Notes: generated by a model not told the origin, from the letters alone. Shown: positions 1 through 10,740, counted from the first letter of the stretch. The stretch: 64,000 nt of DNA from Homalodisca vitripennis (GCF_021130785.1 NW_025777656.1:124001-188000); one strand, 5' to 3'. Numbers and translations: made by a program.

Positions 1-595
1 CCCCTCCAGGGGGGAGGGTTTTTGCCGAATTTTAGCTGTTTAGTAAAATTACTAAGGCTCAAAAACTAATAAACATTTTTAGCTATTTTTTTTTTATTTT
101 GTCATGAATACTGGTCTTTAAAATGTGGAGTATGGGTTTGTACTTAGTATTAAAATTAGGTAGAGAAAACTTTTTTTTCAAACTCAGAAATAAATAAACC
201 AACTTTTTTAGTTAAAAAATGATTTTTAAACACTTCTCATTATTTTAACAGCAAATCCATACTCCACTTTGTAGACAATTTAATTATGAACAAAATAAAA
301 AAAAATTAGGGCTCTATCTCTTTTACAACCTGAGTTATTCAAATGTTTGTTATATAAAAACAAACTTTCGGAAAACGTAAAAAAACTAAAAATAGTAAGG
401 AAAAAATAGACTAGTTGATGAATAGGCCTACCTTTTATTAAAATTCTCCAGCACCATACATTATGCCCTCTAGCTCCTTCCTCTTTTCCTCTTCTTGCAG
501 ATTTTTCATTCTCAAATAGTTCCTTCTTCGTTTGATTCTCTCCGACTTCGCTTGATGGATTTTAAGTTTTCGACGTCGATCTCGCACTCTTGCAA
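1..595. other. 3' flank of the MULE element
   Basis: AT-rich non-coding DNA downstream of the minus-strand MULE transposase. The first 18 bases are a G/C-rich imperfect palindrome (CCCCTCCAGGGGGGAGGG). A run of six G followed by AG at 9-16 is mirrored by CTCCCCCC at 2868-2875 beyond the gene start, so these may be the two ends of the element. Because only eight bases precede it in the window, a target duplication cannot be tested. No other gene or RNA is visible here. Confidence 0.4.
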
Positions 596-2377
596 TCATG
601 ATGCTTTTTTTCCAGGTGAAATTTTGTTCTTTTGAAGAATGTTGATAGCTGAGGCATTTCCAAAGTTAAATTCACTCACACCCTCAGCTACAGCAGCTTC
701 AACTATCCTTCTTGATACACTTCTCGCTTTGTCACATTTCCGCCAAATGAAGCTATGTAAGCTTTCATTGGCATTCTGAGTTTGACCTTTGAGACATCTT
801 TCTAACAGGCTAGTTTCTGTGAGTCTCTTATATATTGGAGCAATATGTTTGAGAACAGTTGGATTGAGAGGTGTTTTTATGTTGTCACTATGGCTTCCAG
901 GAATTTCATTATTAGCAATCGCACGGTTGTAAAAACACCATGAATTTGTATCGGTTGGACACTTGGTATGACTAGGTTTTTCATCGGTCGATGTGCAGTG
1001 GTGAAGAGTAGCTAAGATAGAGTTTCTAACAGTGGGTGCATCTTTGTTGATACTACTAAATACAGCATTGTGGTAATACCTGGTAAGCTTTTTGATGTTT
1101 GAGTCCTTTAGACTGCCATGGGATTTTCCTCCAAGAGTGATTTTTTGAGCTTTGCACACTTTTACTTGGTTGCGGAGAGCAGTGCCCAGTCTTTTAGAAA
1201 CGTGATTTATACACTCCTCTTTTTTTAAAACATCTTCTCCATAGATGTTGAGGTCTTTTAAATGAGTGAACACCTTTGAATCTCCATCGCTCACTAATGT
1301 TGTGTAGCGAAATTTGTAGCTTAGTGAGCGTTTCCAAAGAATTTCAGCGGCGGCGACTTCCATACCTGGAGAGGATCCTACATAATTCTTATCGCAATCT
1401 ATAGCATGGCCTGCATACCAAATGTCAAACTCTGGGCTTCCTCTCCCCAAATCATGTTCTGCTGAGGCACAGTTGCGACAAAATTTCGAGAGAACGCAAT
1501 AGTCAATTACTAGTCCCGTATCTATATGAATAATAGAGCCTACTCCATAGTTTGACGTAAACCCCCTTTTGTGCCACGATCCATCGAAACTGACCGCTAA
1601 GTCTATGGCACTATTAGCTTCTAAGGCGCTGTTTTCTTTTTGACAATGTTCACGCACACGTGCTCGTGCTTTTGAAAGACCAGCAATACCGGCCATTTTT
1701 GTGGATTTGTTTACGCTTTTCATACACTTGCTATAATATCCCTTGCTCATAATGTTCATGTTCATTACTAAAGCAAACTGCTCTATAGCGGCATATCCCT
1801 TGCTTATAGTACTAAAAGCTTTAGCAACTCTTTTGTTTATGTCGTACTCAGTTTCGGATTCTATTTGCCTTGAACTAGACATGGACATTATGTTTCCGGG
1901 CACACAATCACTACATTCCACAGAAAGCTGAGCGTTAAACCCTACTCTATTTGTAATAGATAGCTTCAGGCTTGACCTAAAACAATCGGGGCATAACAAA
2001 TTTGTCACCAAATTGCTCAGAACACTTTTGTCCACGAACAAATATTCAGGCGCAGCGTCTAAATCTTGTAGGCCTACCTGGATGTCACTGTCTACAAAGT
2101 CCTTTTTTCTGACGTTCGTGTACAAATCATCTATATTCATTGGTTCTGGTACATTAGGTTGAGTAGACATACTTGGTCCAGGTATTAGACTTATTTGCTC
2201 TATGTTAGGAATAGGCTCAGGCATATTTGGACTGCCTATTGAACTAGTGCCACTTAGAATATCCCCACTCAGGATTTCATTTTTTGATTCTAGATTTTTG
2301 TCCAATTCCCATCTCTTTTGAATAGCTAACCTAGCTCTATCTTGTTTCACTTTTGAACTATTTTTCATTCGAGGCAT
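596..2377 (-). CDS. Mutator-like (MULE) transposase, open frame
   Basis: A 593-residue uninterrupted frame starting at an ATG. It resembles the metazoan Mutator-like transposases with an RNase H-fold DDE domain that cut and paste DNA in the nucleus. What is seen: an N-terminal basic, serine-rich stretch; two zinc-binding pairs (CPDC near 129, CSDC near 155); first catalytic Asp in FDGSW (D265); second in SDGDS (364-366); a C-H pair (C389, H392); and GQTQNANESLH with the likely catalytic Glu at 538. The gene has no visible intron or frameshift, unlike the related decayed copy at 24.1-26.7 kb. Downstream of the start, 2378-2880 is non-coding and ends in a C run that may be the element terminus. 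Family assignment rests on motif recognition. Activity is unknown. Confidence 0.75.
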   Translation of the reverse strand: MPRMKNSSKVKQDRARLAIQKRWELDKNLESKNEILSGDILSGTSSIGSPNMPEPIPNIEQISLIPGPSMSTQPNVPEPMNIDDLYTNVRKKDFVDSDIQVGLQDLDAAPEYLFVDKSVLSNLVTNLLCPDCFRSSLKLSITNRVGFNAQLSVECSDCVPGNIMSMSSSRQIESETEYDINKRVAKAFSTISKGYAAIEQFALVMNMNIMSKGYYSKCMKSVNKSTKMAGIAGLSKARARVREHCQKENSALEANSAIDLAVSFDGSWHKRGFTSNYGVGSIIHIDTGLVIDYCVLSKFCRNCASAEHDLGRGSPEFDIWYAGHAIDCDKNYVGSSPGMEVAAAEILWKRSLSYKFRYTTLVSDGDSKVFTHLKDLNIYGEDVLKKEECINHVSKRLGTALRNQVKVCKAQKITLGGKSHGSLKDSNIKKLTRYYHNAVFSSINKDAPTVRNSILATLHHCTSTDEKPSHTKCPTDTNSWCFYNRAIANNEIPGSHSDNIKTPLNPTVLKHIAPIYKRLTETSLLERCLKGQTQNANESLHSFIWRKCDKARSVSRRIVEAAVAEGVSEFNFGNASAINILQKNKISPGKKAS

Positions 2378-2949
2378 TTTCCAGCTGAACTAGCCTAGTT
2401 TGGCTACTCTACAATACTTACTAACCAATACACGAAACCAACACTTACTAGAACGAATGAAACTAAATAAGCAATAAATAAAACTGAATAATCACTAAAT
2501 GTTATTGCAATACACAGATCACTGTAATGTTGTTTATGAGAACTAATAACAAACTGTTTTGTAAATACAATCAGATGGTAGTATGAATCACTTGTTGATC
2601 TTGCAGAAGACACATCACAACTGTCTGCAGGCAGACTTGCAGAAATCATATCCCAAAGATTCTATTAGTATAAATAATTTACAAAAGAATTATAGAATAC
2701 ATACTATAAGTCATGTACTCACCATAAATGCATGTTATCTAATAAATTGGGAGTTGCCTTCGCGAGACACTAGAGGTAACGCTCAAAGTGGCAAAATTTA
2801 GCGGTGTAGTGCCGCACTAATTATTTTTTTATGAGTAGAATTTGATTTTTAGTGTTTTTGCCGTGAACTCCCCCCTTAGTTTATAGTTATTTAATAGTTT
2901 ATTAATCGTTATTGCTCTATTTGTCACTGTAGTTGTTTACTTTCATTGT
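2378..2949. other. MULE 5' flank and junction with DUF7869 copy A
   Basis: AT-rich DNA with no convincing gene. CTCCCCCC at 2868-2875 is the candidate right end of the MULE. What follows (2876 onward) is probably sequence of the DUF7869 copy A into which the MULE may have inserted. No target-site duplication could be confirmed. Confidence 0.35.
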
Positions 2950-3307
2950 TTAATTATTGTTCAAAACTGTAAAAATGGAGATGTCCGTTGAAATGTAAAA
3001 TAAAATATTTTCCAATGGAATTTTATTAGGCCTGTTATGGTGTTTCCCGCGATTGTCTGTAGGTATTGGGTTCGCATCTTGTAAGTTACGTATAATTCTT
3101 TCAACTCTGGCTTTTCCAACTCCATGCAGAGAACAAAAAGTCTTTATGCACACAATTTGCTCAAAAGTACCCAACTTTATTTTGTAATTACACGAGTAAG
3201 CTCGTTGTTGTCCTTCACCAGTTTTTTTGCCTACGTCTCTGAATGGTTACTAACGAAATAAGACCACTGATGTAAATGTCTTGCTTTTCTTTACTCGATA
3301 TAGTATT
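2950..3307 (-). pseudogene. DUF7869-type element copy A, internal part of the transposase
   Basis: Minus-strand reading resumes here after the I-1 LINE (3320-9219), which splits this gene. The translated segment contains the block GKARVERIIR followed by DNRGKHHNRPNK. This corresponds to the DKRGKHGKH block of copy B (residues 213-221 of its downstream frame) and DKRGKHLNRPHR of copy E. A frameshift or stop lies between about 3180 and 3240. The C-terminal catalytic half is not present before the neighbouring MULE, so this copy is truncated. Identification is by comparison with the other copies in this window. The DUF7869 name is from recall of the family, not a search. Confidence 0.6.
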
Positions 3308-3319
3308 GAAGTTATTCAA
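3308..3319. repeat. 12-bp target-site duplication of I-1 (left)
   Basis: GAAGTTATTCAA here is repeated exactly at 9220-9231, directly after the A-rich tail of the LINE. This defines the insertion precisely. Confidence 0.93.
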
Positions 3320-3713
3320 CGTCCTGGGTATGGCGTTAAACTGCCTCTTCCCACCCAACCATTTCCTAATTCCTACCAAATCCCCCTCCAGGGTCTTTTA
3401 AGTACCCGTCCTCTGACCGTTCCAGTGCATGGCTCGCTGGGAGTGCTTAAGCCGGCACTAGATGCCCTATCTGGTGTCGGTGAGAGCTGATGTGAGCTTG
3501 TCTCTGCCGAGGCGTAAGTCATGTACTGGTTCAGAAGCAAGCCACTTCGGTCCTTGGTCAGGAAGTGTTCAGTAGGCAGGGGTGTCGGAGCCCCTGTTGC
3601 CACGTGCGAGTCCAAGTTGTGCGCGTATTCCCGACTTGGTAATCGATGGAAACCGGGCCTCGGGGAACTGAGGTACTGTCCCCCAAGCTACGGTCTGTGG
3701 GACACCCGAGGGC

Positions 3714-5156
3714 ATGCCCGCTCTCGGTGAATCGGCCCGCACTACTAAACACGATGCGCTGGTGACCTTATCTATGGATATTACAACCACACCACCCTTA
3801 AGGCAAGAATTCGGAGAAAGAGATCCTAATGATCCAGAGAAAAAGCGACAGTTGTCAGATTCTGAAAATGAATCATATATCATACAAAGGAAAGTGGAAG
3901 AAAAAGTAAGAGCTGAAAAGATGAACGTTCCAACTCCACTATATCTAATCGTTAGTCACAAGGATGAGGGCAAAACTCTAACGAAGGTCAGTCCTTTCCT
4001 TATTAACAAAGCTTTTGTTTCCTCAGGCGGTCAACCTAAAGCTGTGAGCAAATTAAGGAATGGAACTATCTTGGTGGAGGCTGCAAACTACATCCAAGCC
4101 AGGAAGTTCCTTCAGATGACAAGCTTTTTTAATCAGGTGGAAGTCGTCGTTCAACCGCACTCCTCACTGAACACATCCAAGGGAATCGTCTTCTGCCGTG
4201 ACCTGATGGAGTGTAGTGAGGAAGAAATCAAGGACGAGCTACAATGCGAAATGGTAACCGATGTGGTCAGGATGCTTCGGACGGAGAATGGGAGAAAGGT
4301 CCCTACTCCTGGTCTAATCCTGACCTTTGCATTTCCTCAACCCCCCAAAACTATTAAGGCTGGATATTTATCCCTGACTGTACGGCCTTACTTCAAAAAT
4401 CCGCAACGGTGTTTCCGTTGTCAGAGATTCGGGCACTCTACTAAGACGTGCTCGGGCCCTGAGACATGTTCCCGTTGCGGCGATGAAGGCCACCAAGAAG
4501 ACGGATGCAAGAACGACGTCAGATATGTGAACTGCAAGGGTAAACACGCGGCGACCTCTAAGGAATGCAAAGTTTACTTAGAGGAAAAGGAAGTTTTGAA
4601 CCGCAAAGAGTATAGGAGAAGAATCGCTCCAACCCCTAAAAAGGGAGTCTCGTACTCCGAAGCTGCTTCAGCCCCAGTCCAATCCGCACAGTGCCCGTCA
4701 TGTACCGCCTTGGAGGTTATGGTACTCAATTTAACAGAGCAGGTTGCTGCTTTGGTTAAGCAGCTTGCAGCCGGTACCGGACAACATCCGTTGGCATCCA
4801 GTAACCCTTCCCAAGCAGTCCACACGCCCCATATTAAGTCCAACACACAGACTCAAGCTCGCCCAACAGCTACTTCTACTTTCAGAGATAAGGTTCAACA
4901 AAATACGAAACCCGCCTTATCTTTGGAAGAGAGGAAAAAACTCGCCGACAAATTAAAAAAGAACATAGAAACAAAATCAGAAAATAGATCCAAATTCCTA
5001 GTAAAAAAGACTAATCCATCCTCGTCCAGATCCTCACAATTATCACTTGATGATGATATGGTTGAGGACCCTTTGGAGATGCAGACAGAGTTCCAAACTG
5101 TTCATGGTAACTTCCGTCCTGTATCTAAACAAAGAAAAAAAATTACGATGAACTAG
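3714..5156 (+). CDS. I-1 ORF1, gag-like RNA-binding protein with CCHC knuckles
   Basis: A 480-residue open frame. A second ATG (3774, residue 21) is a plausible alternative start, and the sequence upstream of it has a stop in copy I-3, so the downstream start is preferred. The protein should coat the element RNA and form the ribonucleoprotein. Residues 40-70 are charged, and the central domain leads to three knuckles: C233-x2-C-x4-H-x4-C246, C252-x2-C-x4-H-x4-C265, and a third in which the first Cys is Tyr (Y271-V-N-C). Copy I-3 keeps that Cys but has Trp in knuckle 2, so neither has a full set. The C-terminus is Lys/Ser/Gln rich. ORF2 begins 25 bases downstream. Confidence 0.9.
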   Translation: MPALGESARTTKHDALVTLSMDITTTPPLRQEFGERDPNDPEKKRQLSDSENESYIIQRKVEEKVRAEKMNVPTPLYLIVSHKDEGKTLTKVSPFLINKAFVSSGGQPKAVSKLRNGTILVEAANYIQARKFLQMTSFFNQVEVVVQPHSSLNTSKGIVFCRDLMECSEEEIKDELQCEMVTDVVRMLRTENGRKVPTPGLILTFAFPQPPKTIKAGYLSLTVRPYFKNPQRCFRCQRFGHSTKTCSGPETCSRCGDEGHQEDGCKNDVRYVNCKGKHAATSKECKVYLEEKEVLNRKEYRRRIAPTPKKGVSYSEAASAPVQSAQCPSCTALEVMVLNLTEQVAALVKQLAAGTGQHPLASSNPSQAVHTPHIKSNTQTQARPTATSTFRDKVQQNTKPALSLEERKKLADKLKKNIETKSENRSKFLVKKTNPSSSRSSQLSLDDDMVEDPLEMQTEFQTVHGNFRPVSKQRKKITMN

Positions 5157-5181
5157 CACAAAATAAAATATATAATATAAA

Positions 5182-5901
5182 ATGCTGTTACAATGGAATA
5201 TTAATGGTTTGAGAAGCCACTATGAAGACTTAAAATTACTCATAAATACAAGAAAACCTAAATTTATTTGCCTACAAGAGACAAAATTGTCTCCTCATAC
5301 TCATTTCAAACAAAATGGTTATGACATCTTTCGCCTAGATCATCACCAACAAATTGCCTGTGGAGGTGTGGCTATTCTAGCAGATTCTTCTGTTAATGCT
5401 AGAGCTTTGAACATCGTCACAAACCTCCAGGCAGTAGCAGTATCGATCGATGTTCCTTTTAAATTAACCGTCTGCTCCATATATATTCCACCTCCCCCTT
5501 TTGATTTATCTCTTGATGATCTACGTGATCTCTACAGCCAACTCCCGTCTCCTTTCTTGATGGTTGGTGATTTCAATGCACACCATCGCTCTTGGGGTTC
5601 CAGCCATTCTGATCGGAGGGGTAACATGGTTGCGGGATTGTGGGATGAAGTGGCAGCGGTCATTCTCAATGACGAGTCGGCCACTTACATGTGCCCTAGG
5701 ACTGGCATATGGTCGGCAATTGACCTGTCAATCTGCAGTCCGGTCGTGGCAACTCGAGTGCATTGGTCCGTACTTCCCGACCTGTCAGGGAGTGACCATG
5801 CGCCCATTGCCGTGGCTTTTGAATCCTTTCCGTCTTCGACAGGCAGGTGTCCCAGGTGGAAAATTAAGAGGGCTGACTGGAACGAGTACAAAAGAACATA
5901 A
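5182..5901 (+). CDS. I-1 ORF2, AP-type endonuclease domain (frame ends early)
   Basis: The 239-residue open part of ORF2 is a complete APE-type endonuclease that would nick target DNA for target-primed reverse transcription. Visible motifs in order: QWNINGLRS (Asn in the active site), CLQETKL (catalytic Glu), GGVAIL, VGDFNAHH (Asp/Asn), SAIDLSI and SGSDHAPI (Ser-Asp-His). The frame then meets a stop at 5901, but homologous coding continues in another frame from about 5905, so this is a frameshift and not a genuine protein end. The start Met follows the gag stop closely, as in the N1 LINE. Confidence 0.88.
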   Translation: MLLQWNINGLRSHYEDLKLLINTRKPKFICLQETKLSPHTHFKQNGYDIFRLDHHQQIACGGVAILADSSVNARALNIVTNLQAVAVSIDVPFKLTVCSIYIPPPPFDLSLDDLRDLYSQLPSPFLMVGDFNAHHRSWGSSHSDRRGNMVAGLWDEVAAVILNDESATYMCPRTGIWSAIDLSICSPVVATRVHWSVLPDLSGSDHAPIAVAFESFPSSTGRCPRWKIKRADWNEYKRT

Positions 5902-8790
5902 TTTCTCAAACTATTAATATCCAATCAAACGACATAAATACAGCCACTATATTATTTACATCCAATATTATAACATCCGCAGAGCGCAGCATTCCAAAAT
6001 CCTCGGGTTCACCAAACAAACGCCAGGTATCTTGGTGGTCTGAAAAATGTTCGGCGGCTCTAAAGGAACCTCGAAAATGTTTAAGACAGTTCAACAGATC
6101 ACCGACTGAAGAAAATTTAAGTAGGTACAGAAGAGCACGGGCCAAAGCAAGACAGGTATTTAGACAGAGACGGCGGCAGTCCTGGCTGGACTACACAGAT
6201 CGAATAAAACGAACAACTCCTGCATCTGATGTTTGGAGGAAGCTTCGATCTGATTGCTGTAAGACCTCTCCACCTTCTCTTATTGCTCTGAAAAATGGTA
6301 CCTATGTGGTAACTGATCCCTTGACAGTTTCCAATCTACTCGGCTCACATTTTGCGGAAATTTCAAAAACGTCATCTTACAATAGGGAGTTTCAAAATTT
6401 CAAAACAAATACAGAAAGACATCCTCTAAATTTAAATATTAATAATAACTCTCCTTTAAACCTTCCCTTTACCATTGATGAACTTGATTCCATCACTAAA
6501 GGCGACATCAAATTCTGCTCCAGGTCCCGATAACATACATTATGCCATGTTGCGGAACCTGACGGAGGATGGAAAACAAGATCTTCTAAAATTATATAAT
6601 AGAATATATTTAGAAAACACATTCCCTAATTCTTGGCGTCGTTCACACATTATTGCTCTCCAAAAACCGGGCCAAGATAGAACTTCTCCAGGTAGCTATA
6701 GACCAATTTCGCTTACTAGCAGTCTCTGCAAAGTACTCGAAAGGATGGTCAACAGACGCCTTGTTTGGTTTCTGGAGAAAAATAATCTTCTTTCACCTTC
6801 CCAGTGCGGATTCCGACAAGGCCGGTCTACAAGTGACCATCTACTTGCCTTGGAATCGGCAATCCTGAATTCCTTTATTGAAAGAAAACAGTTGATCGCG
6901 GTATTCTTCGACATTTCCAAGGCTTATGACAAGGCTTGGAGAAGGGGGATATTAAATGCTTTAATATCTTGGGGTTTAGGAGGCCACATGGTTTCTTTCA
7001 TACAGGGCTTCTTGTCGGAAAGAATCATACAGATCAAACTTGGGACAACAATTTCCGATTCATTCACGCTGGAAAATGGTATTCCACAAGGTAGCGTTCT
7101 AAGCTGTACTCTGTTTGCCATTGCAATCAATAACATATCGTCCTGCGTTACCCCTCCTGTGCGCTGTTCTTTGTTTGTAGATGATTTCTCTATTTATATC
7201 TCTACAAAGAAGCTAGCGGTGGGGGAGAGAGCTTTACAGCTTACCATCAACAGGCTTGAGCAGTGGTGCGGAGTTACGGGTTTTTCTTTTTCTCCACCTA
7301 AAACAAAAGCCATTGTTTTCTCCAGAATGCGTACTGTTGAGCAGCCAACGCTCTCTTTGCTGGGTCAGAGAATCACTACTTGTGACAATATCAGATTCCT
7401 GGGTCTCACATTTGATACCCGGTTAACTTGGGTGCCTCACCTGAAAGACCTAAAAGATCGATGCGTGAAGCGCTTGAACATACTGAGAGCTTTAAGCGGA
7501 ACAAAATGGGGGGCGGACAGGACATGCATGCTCAGATTCTACAAAGCCACCATCCGTTCCTGTCTAGATTATGGATCTCAAGCATATGGGTCCGCATATG
7601 ACCCAGTCCATAATTCTGCTTTAAGACTGGCCACTGGAGCTTTTCGATCTTCTCCTATTAAAAGTCTTCTTGCAGAAACGGGAGAACCTCCTCTTTCGCA
7701 TAGACGGCAACATCTGTCCCTAAACTATGTTCATGCTCTTTCAGGTAAGCCAGACAACCCTGCATTTGAACCGGTCCTGCGAAATCCACTCCAAAATTCT
7801 TTCCTAGCTACACCAAATCATCCTTCACCCCTAGGCGTTAGGGCCAAAACCTACCCTTATGAAATAGGCCTAAACGATTACGAGTTCAAAGTCGTCCATC
7901 AATGTGATATTCCACCCTGGAGCGTCTCAATGCCAAAAATTATTTTAAATCTCTCTAGGTTTAAAAAAGACTCCACTCCAGAAACAGTCTACCAACAAGA
8001 ATTCCGTCAAATACTAGGCAGCCTCGCACCTTGCGATGTTGTCTATACTGACGGGTCAAAGGAACGTTGTAGAACTGGATGTGCTTTCGTCACTGGGGTT
8101 AGACGATACGGGTTTCGTCTCCCCAACGACTCTTCCATTTTCACGGCCGAATTAACAGCCATCAAAAAGGCCTTAAATATAACGTGTGCCATGACAAATA
8201 AATTGGTTATCTGCAGCGACTCCCTTAGTGGTATGCAAGCCATCAGCGATATGTATTTTAAACACATAATCATCCGCGAAATATGGCACTCTTTGTCTTC
8301 CCTTCAGTCCGAAGGTGTTGCTGTCTTTCTTGTCTGGGTACCTGGACACATTGGAATATCCGGAAACGAGCTGGCAGATAGAGGAGCCAAAGAAGCATTG
8401 GAACTCCAGCCTTACACCGCACGGATGGTTTCTTCCGATATTATCCCGGTGGTGAAGGGCAAACTGAAAGCCAAATGGAATACCGAGTGGCAGGCAGTCG
8501 TTAACAACAAGTTACGACGTATTAAAGACTGCGTTGGACTCTGGGAGACAGCAAACCGCCCGAGCCGTCATGAGGAGGTTGTGCTGTGTCGCCTGCGGTT
8601 TCCGGTCTGCGACACATGTGAGACTGTCATCACAGTTGAACATGTGCTTGTTGACTGCCCTCGCTACTTGGTACATAGGCGCAACTCGAATCTGCCGGCT
8701 TCGTTGAACGGTATTCTCTGTGATGACGAGACGGCAACTCAAAGACTGTTGTGTTTTCTGAATGCAACGTCGCTGATGAATAAAATATAG
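5902..8790 (+). pseudogene. I-1 ORF2, reverse transcriptase, RNase H and tail
   Basis: Continuation of ORF2. 5902-6490 is the EN-RT linker in a shifted frame. A second frame change near 6500 opens the 771-residue frame 6475-8790. RT blocks: NSAPGPDNIHYAML, PGSYRPISLTS, GFRQGRSTSDHL, FFDISKAYDKAW, NGIPQGSVLSCTLF, and FVDD where FADD/YADD is usual. RNase H: YTDGSKE, FTAELTAI, CSDSLSG, WVPGHIGISGNELADRG. In the C-terminal Cys/His region about 18 residues found in I-4 are missing between LCRLR and PVCDTCE. The RNase H residues are all present. As sequenced it cannot make one ORF2 protein. Confidence 0.9.
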
Positions 8791-9219
8791 TATTATGTTA
8801 AACTTATTTATTCCGATTATTGATTGTTGTTTATATTTATAAGTTTTATTATTTATGTGTATTTATCTTTATAATGACAGCTGCCAAATTAGCCCCTTTA
8901 CAGCTTTCTTGGTGGCAGTAAAATTTGTTAAGTTTGCACAGTTTATTTAATTAATGAGTACCTTGTCCTTATTTATGTTCTATTTATCTTTTAGTCCTTA
9001 TATAGGTTAAGACCTCTCTACAGTCTTTCCCTTGTTATATTTATTGTTACCTAGTTTTAAGTATAAATTATTTACTCACCTACTTGTCGTAATTCCTATT
9101 TTTGTTATATACAATGTAATCTTTATGTACCTAATTGACACTACCAAATACGAGTAGGTGTCAATTCTTTCTTGAGGGCAATGATAACCTCAGCGTTTTG
9201 TTGCCCCTTATAAAAAAAA
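8791..9219 (+). promoter_or_regulatory. I-1 3' UTR with conserved stem-loops
   Basis: Three foldable parts are kept between copies: CTGCCAA...TTGGTGGCAG around GCCCCTTTACAGCT (8880-8925); ATTGACACT (9134-9142) with GGTGTCAAT (9157-9165); and GGGCAA (9176-9181) with TTGCCC (9201-9206), directly followed by the tail. The same last two hairpins end I-2 and the more distant I-4, which suggests a recognition structure for the element's reverse transcriptase. Confidence 0.7.
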
Positions 9220-9231
9220 GAAGTTATTCAA

Positions 9232-9659
9232 AATGTCATATTTGATGTTGTCAGAGATTTTTGAAAAGCATTTATTCCTACACTGGCAATTAGGACCTGT
9301 TGTGCGAGCAGGAATAACATTTCCTAAAGAGTTTACATACTCAACACCGCTAGCTCTCTGTTTTTTTATAAGTGTTCCTTTTCCATTGCGACTCATTCCT
9401 TTGACGTTTCCTACTCTTACTATTTGATTTTTTAAGTAGAGACTCGCTATTATTATCATTTAAGTTTGATGTAGAACAAGCTAGAGGTTAGGTTGAATTA
9501 ATAACCTATGATTAGAACCTGTGTCAGAAGTTGATGGAACACTTGATTGTTCTAGGCTAGTTGTCGACTTACAGTTATCATTTGAAGGAATGAAGTCCGG
9601 ATCACTATCTGTGTCATCTGGATCACTTTCGTGCAAAAATGATAAAGAATTATCACTCA
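9232..9659 (-). pseudogene. DUF7869-type element copy A, N-terminal part
   Basis: The N-terminal half of the gene broken by I-1. Start ATG at 9659 is followed by an acidic Ser/Asp-rich segment, as in copies B, D and C. After a frame change comes the block EYVNSLGNVIPARTTGP with NCQCRNKCFSKI, which matches EYINKNGKPIAAK...CHCRSKCCEKL in copy D. These Cys-rich residues probably bind zinc. Reading then crosses the I-1 insertion into 3307 and continues there. Two lesions separate the acidic segment and the Cys block. It is a fragment with no catalytic domain. Confidence 0.6.
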
Positions 9660-9995
9660 TATTTAACAAAAAGAAAGGATAAATACCAAACAATAACCTC
9701 AATGTGCAATTTCACAATACTATACTCCAAACAACAACACGATTCTGACACTAACGCCTGTAGTGGATAAAAATTGAACTACATCCGGTGCAAGAACCAG
9801 ACCGCTCCAGGAGTTGTCTGATTCTTGCACCGGCCAAATCCACAGTATAAGTCCATCACCATTGTAGCTCGTAGTCTGTTTATTGGAGCTGTATGGTTGT
9901 TGCAGTCAATGATAGAGAATTTTTCTGAGCTAATAACAGTAAAAACCTAACAATATGAAACAATGGAGTTGTCTCGTTCTTGCACCGAGGTCTTC
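9660..9995. repeat. Copy A subterminal repeats and 18-bp inverted repeat
   Basis: CCGGTGCAAGAACCAGAC (9785-9802) and GTCTGATTCTTGCACCGG (9816-9833) form an imperfect hairpin. The same GTTGT-TTCTTGCACCG motif recurs at 9967-9990, where the element probably ends. The position corresponds to the subterminal repeats of copies B and D. Confidence 0.5.
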
Positions 9996-10740
9996 AATTG
10001 CGGGCTTAAATTTCTTTTTAACTATGATTGCTATTGTTTCTATATTCTTTTATAACTCATTAAACACCATGCATACAAAAGGAGTATTAATTTTAATGAT
10101 TATTGCCTTAACATATATGTCACAATATTTATTGATTTTTATGTTAGTGATGACCTGGGGTGAGTTTTAAATAATATTCTGGAATTTGAACCTACACCTA
10201 TCTGTCTAAGGGTTGGCACACTAACAATAAGTCAGTTCGTTAACATTGTATTGACTTGCTTTCTCCACAGTGTGAATATAGATTAAACACACTGTGTACA
10301 TGGCGTATAAAAAACATTAAGAAATCTACTTAAAAGACATGAAAACAACATTTTAGTTCTGGCGAAATTGCTTAACAACTTGTTGATTGTTGGGGATGAA
10401 AAAATATTAAAAACAACATTACTTTGTAAATAAAATCAAACTTTTATTACAAACAATAAGTCATAAACGGTGTTATAATAATAGATATCGAGGGACATAT
10501 TACATAATTCAACGACACAAGTATAACATAAAATATATAACCTCAATCTGTATGACAATGTAAACATCTGAATAACCTCAATTCACAATGAAAACAAAAA
10601 TAACAAAATTCTAGTTAGCTGTTGTAATTTGCCTTAAGGGAAAAGTAAAAAATATGAAAATATTTAATGAAATACAAAATAGTTTTCTAAAAGGAAAAAC
10701 CAAGAAGTGGACACATGTCATGGTTAGTTTATGTCAAAAC
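9996..10740. other. Unassigned AT-rich DNA
   Basis: No gene, RNA or clear repeat recognised. It should contain the junction between copy A and the Harbinger-related H1 element, but I cannot place it. Runs of TTTATT near 10440 could be polyadenylation signals for the minus-strand MADF gene. Confidence 0.3.

Larger units (their letters stand above)
3320..9219 (+). mobile_element. I-1: near full-length I-superfamily non-LTR retrotransposon
   Basis: About 5.9 kb, bounded by the exact 12-bp duplication GAAGTTATTCAA. It starts CGTCCTGGGTATGGCG and ends in a short A tail after TTGCCCCTTAT. Order: 5' UTR (3320-3713), gag-like ORF1, then ORF2 with AP-type endonuclease, reverse transcriptase, RNase H and a C-terminal zinc-finger remnant. 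It is placed in the I superfamily (I/Nimb-like) because it combines APE, RT and RNase H with CCHC gag knuckles. Start and end sequences recur in I-2 (18.9-21.3 kb) and I-3 (54.6-61.9 kb). ORF2 carries frameshifts, so it is not autonomous as read. It lies in the opposite orientation inside DUF7869 copy A. Confidence 0.92.

Noticed and set aside
2404..2801. Two small overlapping frames beside the MULE
   Set aside because: Low complexity, no start context, no resemblance to any family, and overlapping on opposite strands.
3281..3883. Several short frames in the I-1 leader, repeated at 19.2 and 54.7 kb
   Set aside because: They recur because the 5' UTR recurs; reading frames are not conserved between the copies.
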